This document shows positions 26,910-35,521 of a DNA stretch of 64,000 nucleotides, in pieces (the first letter of the stretch is position 1; the number at the start of each line of letters is the position of its first letter). Under the pieces are notes generated by a model that was not told where the DNA came from, searched no databases, and was given only the letters and a program-made list of their open reading frames with translations. A program made the position numbers and the translations under genes. Origin of the DNA: a virus; IMG/VR virus record IMGVR_UViG_3300032304_001768, positions 18,327 through 82,326 of that record, one strand, 5' to 3'.

Positions 26910-27578
26910 ATGGCATTAAAACTAAAACTAATCTCCGAGAATCCAGATCTGTTAGAAGATTTCGAAATTGTTGAAGAACAAGACAATCTAAAGGCTGGTA
27001 ACTCCTTGTATGTTAAAGGTCCGTTTATTGGATGTAACCAAGTTAATAAAAATAAACGTTACTACGATCTTTTGGACACAAGAGACGAGGTTAACAGATA
27101 CATTCAAGAGATGGTTCTTCCCGGTAGAGCAATGGGTGAATTAAATCACCCGTCTAGTGCTGATGTCAATCTTGAAAGAGCATGTCACTTGGTTACTGAA
27201 CTCAAGGAAGTTGACAATGCATTTTATGGAAAAGCTAAAGTTCTCACAACTCCAATGGGTCAAATCCTTAGAGCTTTGATCAACGATGGTGTTAAGGTTG
27301 GTATGTCAACTCGCGCTTTAGGTTCTTTGCAAGAAGAATCTTCATACAGCAGAGTTAAGAATATGCGTTTGGTTGCAGTTGATGCAGTTGCCGATCCATC
27401 TTTCCCAAAAGCTTTTGTTAATGGTATTCTTGAAAGCAAGACTTATGTGCTTGAACAAGATGGTTCATTTGAAGAAGTTTACGAAAACTTCCAAGCTTCC
27501 ATATCTAAATTACCTAAAAAGGATATGGATGGTTATCTCAAGGAACAAATTTTGAAATTTATTAACGCCTTGAATTAA
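26910..27578 (+). CDS. Prohead core protease, gp21-like
   Basis: A 222-residue protein of the T4 gp21 family: GRAMGELNHPSSADVN holds the catalytic His (about 78), GVKVGMSTRALGSL the catalytic Ser (about 133), and RLVAVDAVADPSFPKAF the family-typical DAVADPS segment. In T4 it cleaves gp23, scaffold and internal proteins after Glu at (I/L)xE sites. A complete protease here supports the interpretation of LxE/IxE sites in the short N-terminal tags of other proteins. Confidence 0.92.
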   Translation: MALKLKLISENPDLLEDFEIVEEQDNLKAGNSLYVKGPFIGCNQVNKNKRYYDLLDTRDEVNRYIQEMVLPGRAMGELNHPSSADVNLERACHLVTELKEVDNAFYGKAKVLTTPMGQILRALINDGVKVGMSTRALGSLQEESSYSRVKNMRLVAVDAVADPSFPKAFVNGILESKTYVLEQDGSFEEVYENFQASISKLPKKDMDGYLKEQILKFINALN

Positions 27579-27581
27579 ATA
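27576..27581 (+). promoter_or_regulatory. Late promoter -10 box TAAATA
   Basis: Overlaps the end of the protease gene, 5 nt before the ATG at 27587. Confidence 0.65.
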
Positions 27582-27586
27582 AACTT

Positions 27587-28105
27587 ATGCCACTCAAAAA
27601 AGGAAAAGACCAAGAAACTATCTCTTCTAATATTGGGGAATTGATGAACACTTACGAGAAAAAAGGTAAGATCGGAACTTCAAAGCCCAAGAATAAGAAG
27701 AAAGCTGCTGAACAAGCAGCCGCAATTGCATACAGCAAAGCTGGAAAAAGCAAGAACTCTAAGAAAAAGAAGCCAGAAGAGGATAACGAATCCGTTGCCA
27801 AGAAAATGAAAAAAGGTAATGGTAAAGCTACATTCAAAGTCAAGGCTGCTAAAACCAGAAAGAAATCCGCTCCACCTACACAGGTTCATCGTAAGAAAAA
27901 AGGCAAAGGAAGCTATAATCGCAAAACTTCCGTTGAACAATTAAACAATGACAAAGGTGTTTTCAGTGAAAATCAAGAAATTTCTCTGTTTATTAAATGT
28001 ATTTTGGAGAAAAAATACAACGATGCGAATAAATATTTAACAGGTATTCTTAACGCCAAGATGCAAGCTCGCATCGAGGACGAACTTAACACCCCTTTAT
28101 TCTAA
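27587..28105 (+). CDS. Lys-rich prohead-core-type protein
   Basis: A 172-residue protein. The N-terminus MPLKKGKDQETISSNIGEL followed by KKAAEQAAAIAYSKAGKS is a widespread phage motif (DUF6496-like). The middle is extremely basic (KNSKKKKPEE, THKKK-like patches), and the C-terminal 45 residues form a helical domain (LFIKCILEKKYNDANKYL). It sits between protease and scaffold genes, where T4 has gp67/gp68 core proteins. Confidence 0.6.
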   Translation: MPLKKGKDQETISSNIGELMNTYEKKGKIGTSKPKNKKKAAEQAAAIAYSKAGKSKNSKKKKPEEDNESVAKKMKKGNGKATFKVKAAKTRKKSAPPTQVHRKKKGKGSYNRKTSVEQLNNDKGVFSENQEISLFIKCILEKKYNDANKYLTGILNAKMQARIEDELNTPLF

Positions 28106-28108
28106 ACT

Positions 28109-28984
28109 ATGAAAATTAAAGATTTACTCAACGAAGATGTTGTAAAGATCATGAGCGAAGATACGCTAGTGGCCATTCAGGAAGCTTTCGATAAGAAAGT
28201 TGAATTGACAACCGAAGCAGCCCTCGTTGCACAAGATGAACTTTATGCCGAGAAGTTAGATCAACTTATCAAGACGATTGATAGAGACCACAGTGTCAAA
28301 ATGAAGCGTATTGTAGGTGCTATCGATCAAGACAGAACTCAAAAGCTCTTGAAGGTTGTTAAGAAGTATGAAACCGCTCTTAATGAAGGAAGCCAAGGAA
28401 CAGTTGCCCACGTTGTAGGTGCAGTTAGTTCATATCTTGATTCTTTCTTGGAAGAAAGCTTCTCCAGAGAAGATTTCTCCAAGGCAGTTAAGAACACCTC
28501 TGCTATGAACGTTCTTGAAAGACTTCGCAACACACTCGCTGTTGACAGCGTGATGATGAAGGAATCCGTTCAAGAAGCAGTTCTTGATGGCAAGGGTAAG
28601 ATTGATAATCTTCAGAGCGAAAACGTTCAACTTAAAAAGCAATTGAAAGTTCTCGAAGAAAACTTCAACACTGTTCGTGTCAACGCTCTCATCGAAGAAA
28701 AGATTTCTAAGATGTCTGATGACAAGAAGAGCTTCGTTCGTAAGACCCTCAAGGATAAGTCATTCGATTTCATCTCAGAGAATTTCGACTATGTTTCCCG
28801 TCTCTTTGACAAAAAGGAGAAGGAAAAGATCAAAAGCATCACAGAAGACGCGAAAAAGCGTAAGATTGATGTAGATTTTATTCCAGAACAACAAAAAGTT
28901 GTAACGGAAAGCATAAATAATAACAACGACGATGCATATGATCCATATGTTTCCGAGTTGGATAAAGTTTTCGGAAAACGATAA
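28109..28984 (+). CDS. Prohead scaffolding core protein, gp22-like
   Basis: A 291-residue, almost entirely helical, charged protein located between the core protease and the major capsid gene, exactly the gp22 position. It starts MKIKDLLNEDVVKIMSED, has a coiled coil around 170-200 (IDNLQSENVQLKKQL) and ends YVSELDKVFGKR. The C-terminal end of gp22-type scaffolds contacts gp23 in T4. Assigned by position, composition and length (T4 gp22 is 269). Confidence 0.82.
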   Translation: MKIKDLLNEDVVKIMSEDTLVAIQEAFDKKVELTTEAALVAQDELYAEKLDQLIKTIDRDHSVKMKRIVGAIDQDRTQKLLKVVKKYETALNEGSQGTVAHVVGAVSSYLDSFLEESFSREDFSKAVKNTSAMNVLERLRNTLAVDSVMMKESVQEAVLDGKGKIDNLQSENVQLKKQLKVLEENFNTVRVNALIEEKISKMSDDKKSFVRKTLKDKSFDFISENFDYVSRLFDKKEKEKIKSITEDAKKRKIDVDFIPEQQKVVTESINNNNDDAYDPYVSELDKVFGKR

Positions 28985-29050
28985 ATTTTTTCACCAAGAG
29001 TCATGAGGTCGCAAGACCTGAATATATAGAAACAGAGAATACGTCAAAAT

Positions 29051-30517
29051 ATGAAACCAAACTCACAAGTTAATGAAAGCAGAACTGATGCACTCGTAAG
29101 AAAGTGGTCTAAGGTCTTGGATTACTCCTCAAAGGGAGTTGCTCCAATCCGTGATGAACACACTTACAGAACAACAGCTATGCTTCTTGAAAACCAAGAG
29201 CAATGGTGTATCCAAGAATCCAATGCAGCAGCTACTGGCGGTGTTTTCGGTGCTTTGCAACCTACTGGCACTCCCGGTATTGCTAACTCCGACAGCTACG
29301 CAACAGGCGATGCTAGACTTCCTAAGATCCTCATTCCTATGATTCGACGCACTTTCCCTGAGTTGATTTCCAACGAACTTGTTGGTGTTCAGCCTATGGG
29401 TGGACCAGTTGGTCTTGCTTTCGCCCTTCGTTATGCTTATCAAGCAGATACCCTTAGTGATTTCGGTGTCGATGGTAAGAACACTGAGGGTGGAACAGGA
29501 ACCCGCATTAAAACACTCAATCCACAATTAAGTGGTGCAGGCGGTCTACCATATTCCGAACTTGGTTATCAACTTCTTGATACACGTTTCACCGGAGCTT
29601 CTTCCGCATTTCTTTCTGGCAATACAGACGCTGGTTGGACATTCGCTGATCAGGACCGTGGTGTTGCTGAACTTCTCGCTAATTACGAACTGACAGGTAA
29701 AATCCCTCAGATCGAAATGAAGTTTGAGAAGACTGCTGTTGAAGCAGGAACTCGTAGACTTGCTACCCGCTGGTCTGTCGAGCTTGAGCAAGACCTTAAG
29801 AACATGCAAGGTATCGATATCGATGGAGAACTTACGAACGCAATGTCGTATGAAATCCAAGCCGAAATCGACCGTGAAGTTGTGATGCGTATGATTCAAT
29901 CCGCCATGAATGGTGGAGCAGGTGCTGGTTACTCCATTTGGAGCCCAGTTAGTGCCGATGGTCGTTGGACTGCGGAGCGTAACATCACTTTCTATCAGAA
30001 GCTACTTATCGAGTCCGGTCGTATGGCCGCTCGTAACCGCCGTGGAGCCGCTAACTTTGTTATCGCAACTCCTCGCGTTTGCACTATCCTTGAAATGCTT
30101 CCAGACTTCAAAACATTTGAAATCGCTGGAACTGTTGCAACAGGTGGTGTTGGTGTAGCTAAGGTAGGAACTGTTGGAAATCGCTTCACCGTTTATCGTG
30201 ACACCAGAACAGAAGTTCAGAACTCCTCTTACTACAACCCAAATTACTATTCAGGCAGATCCCCATCTACTGTTGAGTATGCGTTGCTTGGTTACAAGGG
30301 TGCTGAATACTATGATACTGGTATCATCTACTGTCCTTACATCCCGATCATGGTTCAAAGAACTATTGGTCCAAATGATTTCGCCCCTCGCGTTGGTCTC
30401 ATGACCCGCTATGGTATCGTGAACAATATCTTTGGAGCAAATCTTTATTACCACTTGATCCTTGTCAAGAACCTTGGTGATGCGTTTACGCCCGGAACAG
30501 TTAGCACATATTTATAA
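29051..30517 (+). CDS. Major capsid protein, gp23-like
   Basis: A 488-residue T4-type major capsid protein (HK97 fold): LLENQEQW near residue 45, then IRRTFPELISNELVGVQPM, ATRWSVELEQDLKNMQGID, INREVVMRM-like helix and LMTRYGIVNNIFGANLYYH at the end. CIQE at residues 53-56 followed by SNAAATGG is a good gp21 processing site, predicting removal of 56 residues. No TAAATA box lies close to the ATG; it is probably read with gp22 from upstream boxes. Confidence 0.95.
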   Translation: MKPNSQVNESRTDALVRKWSKVLDYSSKGVAPIRDEHTYRTTAMLLENQEQWCIQESNAAATGGVFGALQPTGTPGIANSDSYATGDARLPKILIPMIRRTFPELISNELVGVQPMGGPVGLAFALRYAYQADTLSDFGVDGKNTEGGTGTRIKTLNPQLSGAGGLPYSELGYQLLDTRFTGASSAFLSGNTDAGWTFADQDRGVAELLANYELTGKIPQIEMKFEKTAVEAGTRRLATRWSVELEQDLKNMQGIDIDGELTNAMSYEIQAEIDREVVMRMIQSAMNGGAGAGYSIWSPVSADGRWTAERNITFYQKLLIESGRMAARNRRGAANFVIATPRVCTILEMLPDFKTFEIAGTVATGGVGVAKVGTVGNRFTVYRDTRTEVQNSSYYNPNYYSGRSPSTVEYALLGYKGAEYYDTGIIYCPYIPIMVQRTIGPNDFAPRVGLMTRYGIVNNIFGANLYYHLILVKNLGDAFTPGTVSTYL

Positions 30518-30527
30518 TTCGTTATAA

Positions 30528-30535
30528 ATACGCGA
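30528..30535 (+). promoter_or_regulatory. Perfect T4-type late box TATAAATA
   Basis: TATAAATA lies 10 nt after the capsid gene, but no start codon follows. An intrinsic terminator begins 33 nt later. See the small RNA candidate at 30541-30606. Confidence 0.6.
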
Positions 30536-30540
30536 CTTAC

Positions 30541-30606
30541 CGAAGTAAATCGACAAAGAATCAAACCGAAGCCAGAGGAACCGAAGATCCTCTGGCTTCT
30601 TCTTTT
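30541..30606 (+). ncRNA. Candidate short late RNA ending in a terminator hairpin
   Basis: If transcription starts 5-6 nt after the TATAAATA box, it would yield an RNA of about 65 nt with no ATG, ending in the hairpin at 30569-30598 and a T-rich tract. This could be a small non-coding late RNA or simply a promoter left in front of a terminator. Inferred only from promoter and terminator spacing. Confidence 0.4.
30569..30606 (+). terminator. Intrinsic terminator after the major capsid gene
   Basis: Stem AAGCCAGAGGA / TCCTCTGGCTT (11 bp), loop of 8 nt, then CTTCTTTT. Confidence 0.85.
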
Positions 30607-30621
30607 AATAAATTGAATTAG

Positions 30622-30650
30622 TTGACATTGGACCGACAGTGCGTTAAATA
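30622..30650 (+). promoter_or_regulatory. Hybrid early/late promoter
   Basis: TTGACA, 17-nt spacer, TAAATA, then 5 nt to the ATG at 30656. It fits both the host-type -35/-10 layout and the late-box spacing. Confidence 0.65.
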
Positions 30651-30655
30651 TATAC

Positions 30656-32098
30656 ATGCCATCGAAATTGACAACCGCTGATGTAATCAAAAGATTTAAA
30701 TTTATTCATGGTGACAAGTATGATTATTGTAATTTTGAATATGGCGGAACTAAACTGATAAAAGGAACTGTTATATGTAAATTGCATGGAGATTTTAATA
30801 TCAGCAGAATGCATCATGAAAGAGGTATTGGATGTCCAACATGTGCAAATGTCCCAATAGGTGGACATAAAAAGAAAACCAAAACTGAATTTCTTAATCA
30901 ATTAGAATTATCTATTTTAAAAAGCTACGATTTTTCTAAATTTGAATATATAAATAATCACACAAAAGGCATTGTCATATGCAATTTACATGGGGAATTT
31001 TTAAAAAGTCCTAAAAAACTCTTATTAAATCAAGGATGCCCCAAATGTAGTGGTAAACATAAATCATCAGCTTTTTCTTTACAAGAGCAATTACCACAAT
31101 ATGATTTATCTAAATTTGAATATGTAAATAATAAAACATCCAGTATTGTATCATGTCCTATTCATGGCGATTGGACAGCAAGACCGGATAATCTATTGTT
31201 TGGAAAAACGAGATGTCCATCATGCGCAGGCACCGTATCAAAAATAGAAGAAGAACTTAGAGAATATATAATGTCCCTTGGCGTAGAATGCCAATACAAT
31301 GATAAATCTATAATCCCATCTAAATTAGAATTGGATATTTACATACCAACACATTCTCTCGCAATAGAACTCAATGGGTTATATTTTCATTCTGAACTAT
31401 CTGGGAATAAATCAAAATTTTATCATTTAAACAAAACAGAAGAATGCGAAAAATTAGGAATACAATTATTGCATATTTTTGAAGATGAATGGAGAGATAA
31501 AAAAAATATCTGGAAAAGTGTGATACGCCAAAAACTAAAAATGACACCTGTGCGAATTTTTGCTAGAAAATGCGCAATACGCGAAGTCTCATTAGCAGAG
31601 GCTTCTAAATTTCTCAATGAGAATCATTTGCAGGGATACGGAGTTTCTAAAAATAGATATGGTTTGTATTACAATGATGAATTGGTTTCTATTTTGACTA
31701 TTTGTAAAAGTAGATTTGATAAATCTATTGATTATGAAATATCAAGATTTGCTAATAAGCTAAATCATATCGTAGTTGGTGGATTTAGTAAATTATTAAC
31801 TTATTTTATCAGAAATTTACATCCCACTACTATTGTGACTTATGCCGACAGAAGGATTTCTACTGGTGATGTATATAGAAAATTTGGAATGGTTGAATAT
31901 CCAACAACCGCCCCCAATTACACATATTTTAAAAAACAATCACCTAAGCGATTCTCGCGAATGGAATTTCAAAAACATAAATTGTCTAAAAAACTTTCAA
32001 TCTTCGATTCCAATAAGACAGAATGGGATAATATGATTGCTAATGGATATGATCGTATATGGGATTGTGGAAATAGAAAATTTGTTTGGCGATCATAA
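30656..32098 (+). CDS. EDxHD-type (Vsr-like) homing endonuclease with zinc-ribbon repeats
   Basis: A 480-residue protein. Three Cys-His repeats precede the nuclease, each of the form C-x-x-H-G-D/E-x6-12-C-P-x-C (for example CKLHGDFNIS ... GCPTCA). The nuclease core has ELDIYIPTHSLAIELNGLYF followed by HSE and later LLHIFEDEW, matching EDxHD/Vsr-like phage homing nucleases (family of I-Bth0305I). The C-terminal half is an additional domain ending WDCGNRKFVW. It sits directly behind the major capsid gene, a classic insertion site for a free-standing homing gene. Confidence 0.82.
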   Translation: MPSKLTTADVIKRFKFIHGDKYDYCNFEYGGTKLIKGTVICKLHGDFNISRMHHERGIGCPTCANVPIGGHKKKTKTEFLNQLELSILKSYDFSKFEYINNHTKGIVICNLHGEFLKSPKKLLLNQGCPKCSGKHKSSAFSLQEQLPQYDLSKFEYVNNKTSSIVSCPIHGDWTARPDNLLFGKTRCPSCAGTVSKIEEELREYIMSLGVECQYNDKSIIPSKLELDIYIPTHSLAIELNGLYFHSELSGNKSKFYHLNKTEECEKLGIQLLHIFEDEWRDKKNIWKSVIRQKLKMTPVRIFARKCAIREVSLAEASKFLNENHLQGYGVSKNRYGLYYNDELVSILTICKSRFDKSIDYEISRFANKLNHIVVGGFSKLLTYFIRNLHPTTIVTYADRRISTGDVYRKFGMVEYPTTAPNYTYFKKQSPKRFSRMEFQKHKLSKKLSIFDSNKTEWDNMIANGYDRIWDCGNRKFVWRS

Positions 32099-32123
32099 AT
32101 GTATTTTTGTATGAATAAATAAC

Positions 32124-32129
32124 TAAATA
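32124..32129 (+). promoter_or_regulatory. Late promoter -10 box TAAATA
   Basis: Ends 5 nt before the ATG at 32135. Confidence 0.7.
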
Positions 32130-32134
32130 AGAAT

Positions 32135-32509
32135 ATGGCACTTTACTCATTTACATCAGCCCTACTATCCTCATCTGCATCTAACCCTGCTCCAATAAAT
32201 GCTTCACTATCTGCAAACGGAGTGAATGTTATTTCATTATCCGCTCCTGTTGATGCTATCGTATTCAATCCAGTAAGCACTCTTAATTCAAGATTAAGCA
32301 GCTGCACAATCAACGGTTGTGTATTTGCCATTGATACTGCATACAGCGGTTCTGTAATGGCATTGGCAGACGTTCCATCAAGAACATATACTGTATTCAC
32401 ATACAACTCTGCATTCGCTACTGTTCCATTGTCCGCTGTTGCATACGCTTCAACCACAGAAGTTTCTACTAGCGATCAACGTAGATTGCGTCTATTAGGT
32501 TACTGTTGA
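32135..32509 (+). CDS. Small Ser/Ala-rich virion-type protein
   Basis: A 124-residue, Ser/Ala/Val-rich, beta-predicted protein (ISLSAPVDAIVFNPVSTLNS) with two Cys in SSCTINGCVF. Its composition is typical of small structural proteins in T4-like marine phages. It lies between the capsid-associated homing gene and the spike genes and has its own late promoter. Confidence 0.55.
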   Translation: MALYSFTSALLSSSASNPAPINASLSANGVNVISLSAPVDAIVFNPVSTLNSRLSSCTINGCVFAIDTAYSGSVMALADVPSRTYTVFTYNSAFATVPLSAVAYASTTEVSTSDQRRLRLLGYC

Positions 32510-32511
32510 TC

Positions 32512-32517
32512 TAAATA
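32512..32517 (+). promoter_or_regulatory. Late promoter -10 box TAAATA
   Basis: Ends 6 nt before the ATG at 32524. Confidence 0.65.
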
Positions 32518-32523
32518 TTCTTG

Positions 32524-33243
32524 ATGTTTATCCGAGGATCAGGAAGCGGTCAAGAATTTAAACGAAATGATCAATCATTTTACAGGGGGATCGTTGTCAA
32601 GAACAACGATCCTCTTCGTTTAAACAGAGTTAAAGTTTATATTTCAGAAATATCAAATCAGCCATATGATGAATGGTTTGAAGCTTATGATGAAATCAAT
32701 GTAAAAACACCGGGCGTCAACAATATCGGAGACAACTGGATGGATACTGCTGTGTTTGAGGAAATTACAAATACAATTCCTTGGGCAGAACCATGCTTTC
32801 CATTGTTTGGAGAAGGAGGTGGCAGTCGATATTTCAAAGATGAAAAGATCGCAACCATTTCAGATTCTAATTATGTGGAGGGTTTTAATGTATTAGATAC
32901 AAAGCCACCTACATTAGAAACAGGAGGATTTGCTCCTGCATTTCTTTATGAAAATACGGATACCGCTGTGAATGATTCATTTAGTGATCCGATTGGAAAC
33001 CTCACAGCTGAATGCAATCCATATAGTTATGCATACAAACCTTCTAAGCATGTCAACAAAGCGAAGGGCATGTTCTCAATTCCAGAAGTTGGAACAAAGG
33101 TTTGGGTATTTCATTGGCAAGGTGATTTGAATTATCCAGTATATTTTGGAATCATGCACGATTCAAGAGAGTTGTCATTGATAAACAATACAGATAATAC
33201 AATAAAATCAAGTCCGACATATCCAGTTGATTTTGAAAATTAA
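32524..33243 (+). CDS. Baseplate spike OB-fold protein (gp5 N-terminal-like)
   Basis: About 239 residues. The segment FYRGIVVKNNDPLRLNRVKV and the late GMFSIPEVGTKVWVFHWQGD followed by PVYFG are the strands of the OB-fold that opens T4 gp5 and VgrG-type spikes. No lysozyme domain follows: the protein ends after the OB-fold and the next gene supplies the beta-helix. So the cell-puncturing device seems divided between two genes and lacks an obvious muramidase. Confidence 0.72.
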   Translation: MFIRGSGSGQEFKRNDQSFYRGIVVKNNDPLRLNRVKVYISEISNQPYDEWFEAYDEINVKTPGVNNIGDNWMDTAVFEEITNTIPWAEPCFPLFGEGGGSRYFKDEKIATISDSNYVEGFNVLDTKPPTLETGGFAPAFLYENTDTAVNDSFSDPIGNLTAECNPYSYAYKPSKHVNKAKGMFSIPEVGTKVWVFHWQGDLNYPVYFGIMHDSRELSLINNTDNTIKSSPTYPVDFEN

Positions 33244-33247
33244 CATC

Positions 33248-33253
33248 TAAATA
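33248..33253 (+). promoter_or_regulatory. Late promoter -10 box TAAATA
   Basis: Ends 7 nt before the ATG at 33261. Confidence 0.55.
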
Positions 33254-33260
33254 CTTTTTA

Positions 33261-34853
33261 ATGTCAGCGATTTACAAAAACCGAACTATTATCAATCAAA
33301 GAGCGGCGTCTATTGATATTGATAACACTACAAACAATGAAAAGATACAAATCTCTCATAGAAGTGGTAGTAACATAAATTTGTCAAATGAGACAAATTC
33401 GGAATTGGCTACGAACAACAAACAGACCAAAGTTATCAATGACAATTTCCATACTGTTAATAAAAACAGTGTAGAGTTCGTAGGTAAAGATAAGACAGAG
33501 CGAATTGGAGAAAACCATTATATTCTAAAGGGATTCACAAAGCAAAGCGAATTGGACGCTTTCAATCAATGGAAAGATGCATTTAGACCGATTGCGTTGA
33601 ACAACAGTCAGTTTAAAATTCAACGAGGAGGTTACAGCTATCCAAATGGTGTCGCTACTCCACAGGCAGGATCAAGAGCATCCAACCCAGTGTTAAATTC
33701 TATATCCACATCAGTAAAGAATTCATTTAGTGGTTATACAAAAACACCAATCAGAGACTCTACCAGAGATGATGTCACCAATTACACTCCAGTAGCAGTT
33801 AGACAAGGAACTGGAGCCACTCAACACAGTGTAGCTGGCGTTTTGATAGATAAAAGCGCAGGAGCGTCAGGTTCAAATGCTCCGGGAGTTGCTACAGTTG
33901 GATCTGCTCAAAGTGCCGCAACTGAAAGTGGTAGCTGGGCAACCAACACAGCATCAACGACAATTGCATCACAATTGGAACAAATTCAGTCCGCGTTGTT
34001 ACCTATTGAACAATCAATGGGTAATGGAGGAGATGATATTCAGTTCACAAAGAAAAATAAAGTGAGCACAATCGGTGCTGCATTCAATGATTTTCCATCT
34101 GTTCGAATTGATGAATTAGGCAGAAGTCAGCCGTTTGAAATGCTTGTGAGTGATGTAGGAGCTTTTAAAAATCACGATACAGTTCCTGTTGTGGAAGAAG
34201 TTGACAACGCTTCGATGTTTCCATGTGGAGAAGAAACAAACGTTGTTGGTAACAGATATAATTTACTCGCTGGTTCTGGCGGTATAAACTTAAAAACCAC
34301 GGGCGGTATTGAATTGGGCGGAACCGTTTTAAAAACAGGCTTTAAGAAAATCCATTTGAATTCATCTCATGGATTGCATTTAATGTCTGAAAACGTGGTC
34401 GAATTGACCAGTTTAAAATCAATTGTATTGAGAACTCCTCGACAAGTATTTGTCGAGGGCTCTTTAGGTGTCAATGGAGATGTAGTTATTGGAGGAGGCG
34501 CTTATGTGGAAGGAGAAACTTATGTTCAGCACATAACAGCCCCTGTTGAAATTCAACAGACAGAAGATACTATTTTGTATAGTAAATTTAAAACTAACGC
34601 ACCCCGCTCCTTGATAATTGGAGAGGTGCAGTTTGATATTAACGATTGGCGTCCAGTTTATGCATCATCCGAACAGGATTTGATTGTGTCTCCCGCACAC
34701 AGCCACCACTTCAAGAACATTCCATTGAGATTAACTAAATCTAATTCAGATGTTCGTAAATTTGCGCAGAGTGAAGGAGTTAACAATCACTTGGCGGTGT
34801 CTAAGTCACTTCCTCAGACACACACCAAGAAAACAGTTGATGTATCAAATTAA
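33261..34853 (+). CDS. Spike beta-helix protein (gp5 C-terminal-like)
   Basis: A 530-residue protein. The beginning contains TTNNEKIQISHRSGSNINLS, the EKIxIxHRSGS element found in gp5/VgrG beta-helical needles, followed by NFHTVNKNSVEFVGKDKTERI. After a Ser/Ala/Gly-rich insertion (about 130-240) comes GGINLKTTGGIELGGTVLKT and VELTSLKSIVLRTPRQ, further beta-helix turns. Together with the preceding OB-fold protein it makes up the central spike. It ends 4 nt into the convergent ClpP-like gene. Confidence 0.7.
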   Translation: MSAIYKNRTIINQRAASIDIDNTTNNEKIQISHRSGSNINLSNETNSELATNNKQTKVINDNFHTVNKNSVEFVGKDKTERIGENHYILKGFTKQSELDAFNQWKDAFRPIALNNSQFKIQRGGYSYPNGVATPQAGSRASNPVLNSISTSVKNSFSGYTKTPIRDSTRDDVTNYTPVAVRQGTGATQHSVAGVLIDKSAGASGSNAPGVATVGSAQSAATESGSWATNTASTTIASQLEQIQSALLPIEQSMGNGGDDIQFTKKNKVSTIGAAFNDFPSVRIDELGRSQPFEMLVSDVGAFKNHDTVPVVEEVDNASMFPCGEETNVVGNRYNLLAGSGGINLKTTGGIELGGTVLKTGFKKIHLNSSHGLHLMSENVVELTSLKSIVLRTPRQVFVEGSLGVNGDVVIGGGAYVEGETYVQHITAPVEIQQTEDTILYSKFKTNAPRSLIIGEVQFDINDWRPVYASSEQDLIVSPAHSHHFKNIPLRLTKSNSDVRKFAQSEGVNNHLAVSKSLPQTHTKKTVDVSN

Positions 34854-35521
34854 ATGATTTCGTCAACCAATCCATATTGAAGACACTCTTCAGCAGTAAG
34901 CCAAATATCTTTCTTCAATAGTTCATCAATCTTCTTAACAGGAAGCTTTGTGTGTTCCTTGTAGAAGCTTTTCAGAATGCTCATGAGATTGGTTACATTG
35001 TATATTTCATCTTCCAACTCACTAAATTTGCCATACATGCCACCTGAGATTTGGTGAATTAGAATGTGGGAATATTTTCCGATAACTCTGTGGTCTCCCA
35101 TTAGAGCTATGAAAGTCGCTGCACTAGCAGCATAGCCATCTACATAAGTATAGACTTTTGATTTCATAGTTCTAATTGTATCAACAATTGCAAATGCTGG
35201 ATAAACTTCTCCTCCATCACTTGCAATGTGCAAATGACAAACAGGTTCAAAATCATCACCCAATGTATTCTTGATATTTTGAAGCTTTACATCAAGATCC
35301 AGCAATGTTCTGTTGAGATCCAATGCTGCTGTTTGATCGATGCTTCCGTAAAAAAATATCTTATTGTCCAATACTCTGATAGATCCTTGGGGATTCCAAG
35401 TTTCATTTGATGTCGGAGCTTGCATATTCAGATAAATGGGAACTTGTTGTAAAACTTGTTCGTCTTCTTCGCTTGCTTTATATTTCCATCGTTTCATAAG
35501 AATGTTTTTGTTAGGCTTCAC
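34850..35521 (-). CDS. ClpP-like serine protease
   Basis: A 223-residue protein of the ClpP fold: HIASDGGEVYPAFAIVD, then GYAASAATFIALMG (nucleophile Ser in the G-x-A-S-A-A turn), HILIHQISGG (catalytic His) and a C-terminal WLTAEECLQYGLVDEI. An N-terminal extension of about 45 residues is not seen in cellular ClpP. Phage ClpP-like enzymes often act in prohead maturation, but gp21 already covers that here, so a role in host takeover or in injected-protein processing is possible. The start overlaps the nrdA stop. Confidence 0.82.
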   Translation of the reverse strand: MKPNKNILMKRWKYKASEEDEQVLQQVPIYLNMQAPTSNETWNPQGSIRVLDNKIFFYGSIDQTAALDLNRTLLDLDVKLQNIKNTLGDDFEPVCHLHIASDGGEVYPAFAIVDTIRTMKSKVYTYVDGYAASAATFIALMGDHRVIGKYSHILIHQISGGMYGKFSELEDEIYNVTNLMSILKSFYKEHTKLPVKKIDELLKKDIWLTAEECLQYGLVDEII

